Shown here: piece after piece, positions 61,101 to 64,000 of the stretch
Layout: the number at the start of each line of letters is the position of its first letter
Position numbering within the stretch: position 1 is the first letter of the stretch
Assembly (NCBI GenBank): GCA_003990705.1
Contig: AP018318.1
Coordinates: 1,863,501 to 1,927,500, forward strand
DNA: 64,000 nt
Direction of reading: 5' to 3'
Source: Nostoc sp. HK-01
Lineage (GTDB): Bacteria > Cyanobacteriota > Cyanobacteriia > Cyanobacteriales > Nostocaceae
Notes under the pieces: generated by a model
What the model was told of the DNA's origin: nothing
Seen by the model: only the letters and a program-made list of their open reading frames with translations
Databases searched by the model: none
Position numbers and translations under genes: made by a program

Positions 61101-63549
61101 AATTACCATTTAAATACTCTATCTCTGTGGTTTCAGTATATAAGTTCAATGTTAGTTCATAATATTTTTGCCAACTATCTGCTGTTAACAGCTTTAAGCC
61201 TATATTCAAATATCTTGCAGCCGCCTCATACGCAGTAGCCGCTTTTGCTTTTTTACCAGCGAGCAAATTCAGTTTGGCTAGTTCATATTTTTGTAATTGT
61301 TGAGTTAATAAATCCCAGCCAACATTCAGCTGATTAACAATATCTAAAATATTTTCTGGCAATAATTCAGTAGGTGTCTGTTCTAGTAACAAACGACCTA
61401 TTTGTAAATGAGTCCCTTGTTTTTGATTTTCAGGAATTAATGAATAAGCAGCTTGCTGAATGCGATCGTGTAAAAACTTATAACTAATCTGCTTGGAATC
61501 AAAAGTTAATTTAGCAGATTCCTCCTGTTCAAAAACTAAGGGTATGCGATAAGCATCACTCAAAGGTAGAATTAATCCACATTGCAAGGCAGCGTACAGA
61601 TCACTTGCCGTAGTTGCAGGTAATTTACCGCTAATAATAGATAGAATATCTAGGGAAAATCTATTACCAATACAAGCAGCTAATTTCAATATTTCTTGTG
61701 TAGCGATCGGCAGGTTTTTAATTCTACTAGCAATTAATTCTACGATGCGTTTATCAATAATTCCAATTGTTTGGATTTTGTCTATATCCCACTGCCATAA
61801 ACCAGTGTGAAAGTCAAAATTAAATAAATTATCTTGATGTAATGCAAGTAATAACTGTGTTAAAAAAAATGGATTACCTGCTGTCTTATTGTAAAGTAAA
61901 TCTACTAATGGTTTGATTTTATCTGAATTTTCATTCAGTGTATCAGCAATTAATTGATGATAATTATCAACAGATAGAGCTTGTAAGACAATATCCAGAA
62001 CAAGATTATGGCTTTTATTAATTTCTTCTATTGTTTGAATTAAAGGATGTGTAATTGTAACTTCATTATTTCGATAAGCACCTATTAAAAGTAAATATTT
62101 AGTTTTCTGGTCAGTAATGAGTAATTGTATTAACTTGAGGGTAGCTGAATCACTCCATTGCAAGTCATCTAAAAAGATTACCAAAGGGTGATCTTTTGTG
62201 GCAAATACGCGGATAAAGTCTGTAAAAACACGATTAAAGCGATTTTGTGATTCTGCTGCACTGAGTTGAGCTACTTCTGGTTGTTTGCCAATGACCAATT
62301 CTACTTCTGGAATTACATCAATAATGACTTTTCCATAAGACTTAACAGCTGCTAAGATTTTACCCCGCCATATTTCAAACTTAGTATCATCTTCTGTAAG
62401 CAATTGCCTCATTAATGAACTAAAAGCCTGAATCAATGAGGCATAGGGAACATTCCGTTGAAATTGGTCAAATTTACCACTAATAAAGAAGCCTTTGGCA
62501 CGAGTGATCGGTTTATTTACCTCATTCACTACAGAAGATTTACCAATTCCTGAATAGCCAGAAACTAAAATAAGTTCACGCTTGCCTTGACTAACTCGCT
62601 CAAAAGCTTCTAAAAGAGAATTAACTTTACTTTCTCTGCCATAAAGCTTTTGGGGAATTAGCAATTGACTTAAAATATCTAACCGACCAGGTGTGAAATT
62701 ACAGATTTCTCCTGTTGTTTCTAACTGTTCTTGACATATTTCTAAATCTGCCAACAATCCTTTAGCTGTTTGATAGCGGTCTTCAGCATTTTTTGCCATC
62801 AGTTTCTTTACCAGAGACGAGATAGCACTAGGAATTTCTGGATTTAATAATTCAATTTCTGTAGGTTCTTTAGCAATATGAGAGTAAACTAACTCCAGGG
62901 GGTCATGACTTTGAAAAGGTAATTGCTTGGTAAGCATTTCATAGAAAGTCACCCCAAGAGAATAAAAATCACTCCGATAGTCAAGGTTGCGGTTCATTCT
63001 CCCGGTTTGTTCCGGGGACATATAAACAAGAGTGCCTTCTAGTTGATTGGGGTTAGCTAGTTGGGGTATTTCTTTATCTAAACGGGAGGCAATACTAAAA
63101 TCAGTCAGTTTGACAAGCCCAGTTTCTGGGTTAATGATGATGTTGGCAGGTTTAATATCTTTATGAATAATATGACAATCATGTACTGAGACTAGAGCTT
63201 TTGCTAATTGAATGGCAATGCTCATAAAACTTTTTAAATCTTGTCTGCTTTGACTTAGCAGTTGTTTCAAAGAGTAGCCATGAATATCTTCAAATACGAT
63301 CGCTAGGCGATTTTTGTGGGTTTCCAGTCTTAAAACCTTGACAACACCTGCTAAATTGAGGTTTTCTGTAATTTTGTATTCATGTCTCAGACGGGCGATC
63401 GCATCTATGGAAGGATAATCCGCTTTCAGAATTTTCAGAATGATCGATTGTTTGTCATATTCTGACCTAGCACGATAAATAATCGTGTCATCTCCTTCAT
63501 GGAGCATTTCGTTTAATTCATACCCTGATATTAAATCAACTGTCAGCAT
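58159..63549 (-). CDS. Ser/Thr kinase-AAA ATPase-GAF-histidine kinase (HstK type)
   Basis: A 1796-residue fusion of a type known from filamentous cyanobacteria. Domains in order: a Ser/Thr kinase (~8-262) with Lys39, the catalytic loop HKDIKPANIIIN (Asp131) and DFS at 150-152 in place of DFG; an AAA-type ATPase with Walker A LILVSGYSGIGKSSVVNEV and Walker B LVIFLDDLQWSDSATLKLIQ; a long helical repeat region (~750-1310); a GAF domain (~1345-1500, KLLQIILENAAAQKGCLILL); and a histidine kinase with the phospho-acceptor in LGNLVSGIAHEINNPIGFII and ATP boxes QVFMNLIANAIDAL and GTGLGLAIARQIIIEKHGGS. The odd HKD and DFS motifs are usual in this group and may still permit activity. Ligand and targets unknown. 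AGGGA lies 8 nt before the ATG. Confidence 0.94.
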   Translation of the reverse strand: MLTVDLISGYELNEMLHEGDDTIIYRARSEYDKQSIILKILKADYPSIDAIARLRHEYKITENLNLAGVVKVLRLETHKNRLAIVFEDIHGYSLKQLLSQSRQDLKSFMSIAIQLAKALVSVHDCHIIHKDIKPANIIINPETGLVKLTDFSIASRLDKEIPQLANPNQLEGTLVYMSPEQTGRMNRNLDYRSDFYSLGVTFYEMLTKQLPFQSHDPLELVYSHIAKEPTEIELLNPEIPSAISSLVKKLMAKNAEDRYQTAKGLLADLEICQEQLETTGEICNFTPGRLDILSQLLIPQKLYGRESKVNSLLEAFERVSQGKRELILVSGYSGIGKSSVVNEVNKPITRAKGFFISGKFDQFQRNVPYASLIQAFSSLMRQLLTEDDTKFEIWRGKILAAVKSYGKVIIDVIPEVELVIGKQPEVAQLSAAESQNRFNRVFTDFIRVFATKDHPLVIFLDDLQWSDSATLKLIQLLITDQKTKYLLLIGAYRNNEVTITHPLIQTIEEINKSHNLVLDIVLQALSVDNYHQLIADTLNENSDKIKPLVDLLYNKTAGNPFFLTQLLLALHQDNLFNFDFHTGLWQWDIDKIQTIGIIDKRIVELIASRIKNLPIATQEILKLAACIGNRFSLDILSIISGKLPATTASDLYAALQCGLILPLSDAYRIPLVFEQEESAKLTFDSKQISYKFLHDRIQQAAYSLIPENQKQGTHLQIGRLLLEQTPTELLPENILDIVNQLNVGWDLLTQQLQKYELAKLNLLAGKKAKAATAYEAAARYLNIGLKLLTADSWQKYYELTLNLYTETTEIEYLNGNFEQSNHLGNIAINRANNILDKVKLYEVKMLTYMAQNQMPEVLEIGVKALSELGVILPNNPTQLHVLSALTETKIGLIGKPIEKLALLPDMSDPYKLAAMQILLQIVPAASQAGSFLFVLSVLAMVRLSIKYGKSPVSAYGYAAYGTILTDKFNQVETGYKLGKLAVDLLANMNDNSIKATVYFVNNGTISFYKEHLKETISPLLEGMQSGLELGNIENAGYCAVIAGYHALLSGENLESVDQKISGYVDLMQKLKLQSLGVATSMFRQVALNLQAKTSQKAVLIGEAFDEITMAAELLKNYSFKGFYYGCKTIVCYLFGEYALAVENAVLAEKTHADNVGLLIYTANNFYHSLALTALCNQALPLQKKQYLKQVTANQNKMKKWAIQAPCNFQHKYELVEAEKARVLGKFQVATDLYDRAISGAKKHGYVAEEALANELAAKCYIDFGKEKIAKMYITEAYYGYIHWGAIAKVQYLDEHYNNLIIRSVNWKQSAIDVTRTIATTKINYSGTTSNNDGILDLGTILKASQAISSEIVLDKLLEKLLQIILENAAAQKGCLILLKDNELFLEAVNSIDSNSIILPSIPVKASRDIPVPIVEYVARTQEVLVINDALAEPNYQSNLYIQQHKPISILCNPIFYQGKFIGILYLENKLIASAFTKENIKVLNLITSQAAISLENSRLYQQAQNYAKQLESSLSDLTEMQLQLVQSEKMSTLGNLVSGIAHEINNPIGFIIGNLKPASEYIQDLLKVIDLYENYYPQPAPEITKTLRDIDVEYVREDLPKLIASMQEGINRIYDVSLSLRTFSRGDTQKPSICNLHEIFDSTILILKHRLKASQARPAIEVVKNYDDIPLVRCFPGQLSQVFMNLIANAIDALEESNIGRNIDEIKAHPNRIMLTTKLNEEHKSVLIYIKDNGIGMTPEVKQKIFDHLFTTKPVGKGTGLGLAIARQIIIEKHGGSIEVNSVSGQGTEFIIQLPL

Positions 63550-63572
63550 TGTTATTCCCTTTGTGAATAAAC

Positions 63573-63603
63573 AAAAAATAGTTAAAAAAATTAACTATTT
63601 TTT
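63573..63603. terminator. AT-rich hairpin upstream of the kinase gene
   Basis: Perfect 13-bp stem AAAAAATAGTTAA / TTAACTATTTTTT (63573-63585, 63591-63603) with an AAAAA loop, T-rich on both strands. It lies 24 nt upstream of the kinase start and could end transcription from the gene to its right. Confidence 0.6.
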
Positions 63604-63665
63604 TATTGAGTTACAAGTTAAAGATTTTGATATTCTAGTAAGACTATTTATGAAATTGAAATATC

Positions 63666-63700
63666 TAGATTCCCGACTGCTGATAAAAATCGGGAATCTA
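63666..63700. terminator. Terminator after the partial gene at the window edge
   Basis: Perfect 11-bp stem TAGATTCCCGA / TCGGGAATCTA (63666-63676, 63690-63700), followed by TTTTT on the plus strand. It lies 9 nt beyond the stop of the minus-strand gene at 63709; the minus-strand tail GATATTTC is weaker. Confidence 0.6.
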
Positions 63701-63708
63701 TTTTTAGG

Positions 63709-64000
63709 CTAATAGTTTAGTGATGCAGTATGTTGGAGTTGTCTGGTCGAAAAATGTTTATCAAAGTTGGGTAGGTATTGTCTAATCAGATTTTTATCTA
63801 TTGTTGGACACTTAATATTAGTATCCTTGATCGCCTGAAGGACGTTTTTAGTTTGGAAGTCAGGAGTGCGATGATGTACCTCTAAAATAGTACTGCGGTC
63901 TTGATAGACTTTCTCTTGGAAGAAAGAAATTAATGGATGTAAGGGATTAGTTGTTGACAAAGTAGATAAAGCATTCAACCAGTTTTTTGGAGAAATCTTT
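63709..64000 (-). CDS. C-terminus of a probable PKS/NRPS thioester-reductase-type protein, cut by window edge
   Basis: The frame is open from the stop at 63709 to the window edge (IleSerProLysAsnTrpLeu precedes the only start-like codon, a TTG at 63978), so about 97 C-terminal residues of a longer protein are present. The tail LHPLISFFQEKVYQDRSTIL, TPDFQTKNVLQAIKDTNIKC and PTIDKNLIRQYLPNFD resembles, from memory, the C-terminal end of thioester-reductase/SDR domains (NPL-PL..., P-F-C-NT---L-GT-I-CPP-D---L-YF) that release products from polyketide or nonribosomal peptide lines. The rest of the gene lies outside. The assignment is tentative. Confidence 0.5.
   Translation of the reverse strand, partial: KISPKNWLNALSTLSTTNPLHPLISFFQEKVYQDRSTILEVHHRTPDFQTKNVLQAIKDTNIKCPTIDKNLIRQYLPNFDKHFSTRQLQHTASLNY

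Overview
The window looks like chromosomal DNA from a filamentous, probably heterocyst-forming cyanobacterium (Nostocales). The evidence is dense HIP1 octamers (GCGATCGC), a psaC-glmS gene pair, photosynthesis and chloroplast-type genes (PsaC, PAM68, PAP/fibrillin, a PaO-type Rieske oxygenase, a plastid-type pyruvate dehydrogenase E2), three PRC-barrel/DUF2382 (YsnF/AvaK, akinete-type) proteins, very large multidomain kinases, and many intergenic palindromes and heptamer repeats of the Nostoc kind. The genus assignment is inference. No tRNA, rRNA, CRISPR array, intact transposase or prophage was seen.

Layout. 1-4.1 kb: end of a dus gene, psaC, glmS and a small membrane protein. 4.3-9.1 kb: an accessory block, with an HTH-ATPase, an AbrB-like/VapC toxin-antitoxin pair and a membrane P-loop ATPase carrying a 12-bp GLAG/GLAF repeat, followed by a 42-bp tandem array and a gene fragment. 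9.1-13.1 kb (minus strand): a PIG-V-like glycosyltransferase, a patatin lipase and pyruvate dehydrogenase E2. 13.8-18.2 kb: three DUF2382 proteins and a lipoprotein. 18.5-30.1 kb: an orphan HigA between 20-bp direct repeats, a TPR protein, an RGG-tailed protein, a DUF39 homocysteine-type protein, a Uma2 nuclease, a DUF5895-like protein, MltA, the Rieske oxygenase, a fibrillin, ArsR and a creatininase-family amidohydrolase. 30.2-37.8 kb: a phased 21-bp x 12 array in front of hisC, a methyltransferase, GNAT and cupin proteins, a PD-(D/E)XK-like protein, a 47-residue gene behind two operator-like palindromes, a pentapeptide protein, an FAD oxidoreductase and a ParD/VapC pair. 38-41.4 kb: gatB and argJ, with two paralogous small-RNA-like units between them. 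41.6-58 kb: two hybrid histidine kinases, rpsO-PAM68, aroF, PhoD-like phosphatase and malic enzyme. 58-64 kb: a 1796-residue Ser/Thr kinase-ATPase-histidine kinase and the tail of what looks like a PKS/NRPS thioester-reductase.

The best candidates for undescribed biology are: (i) the twin small-RNA units at 39.57 and 39.93 kb, which share a 5' motif, a -10 box at the same spacing and a terminator hairpin; (ii) the four-gene ATPase/toxin-antitoxin/membrane-ATPase module at 4.35-8.41 kb; (iii) the 21-bp helically phased array abutting hisC; and (iv) a CRP-type dyad and a second palindrome upstream of an unlisted 47-codon gene. All functional statements rest on reading motifs by eye; no database search was possible.
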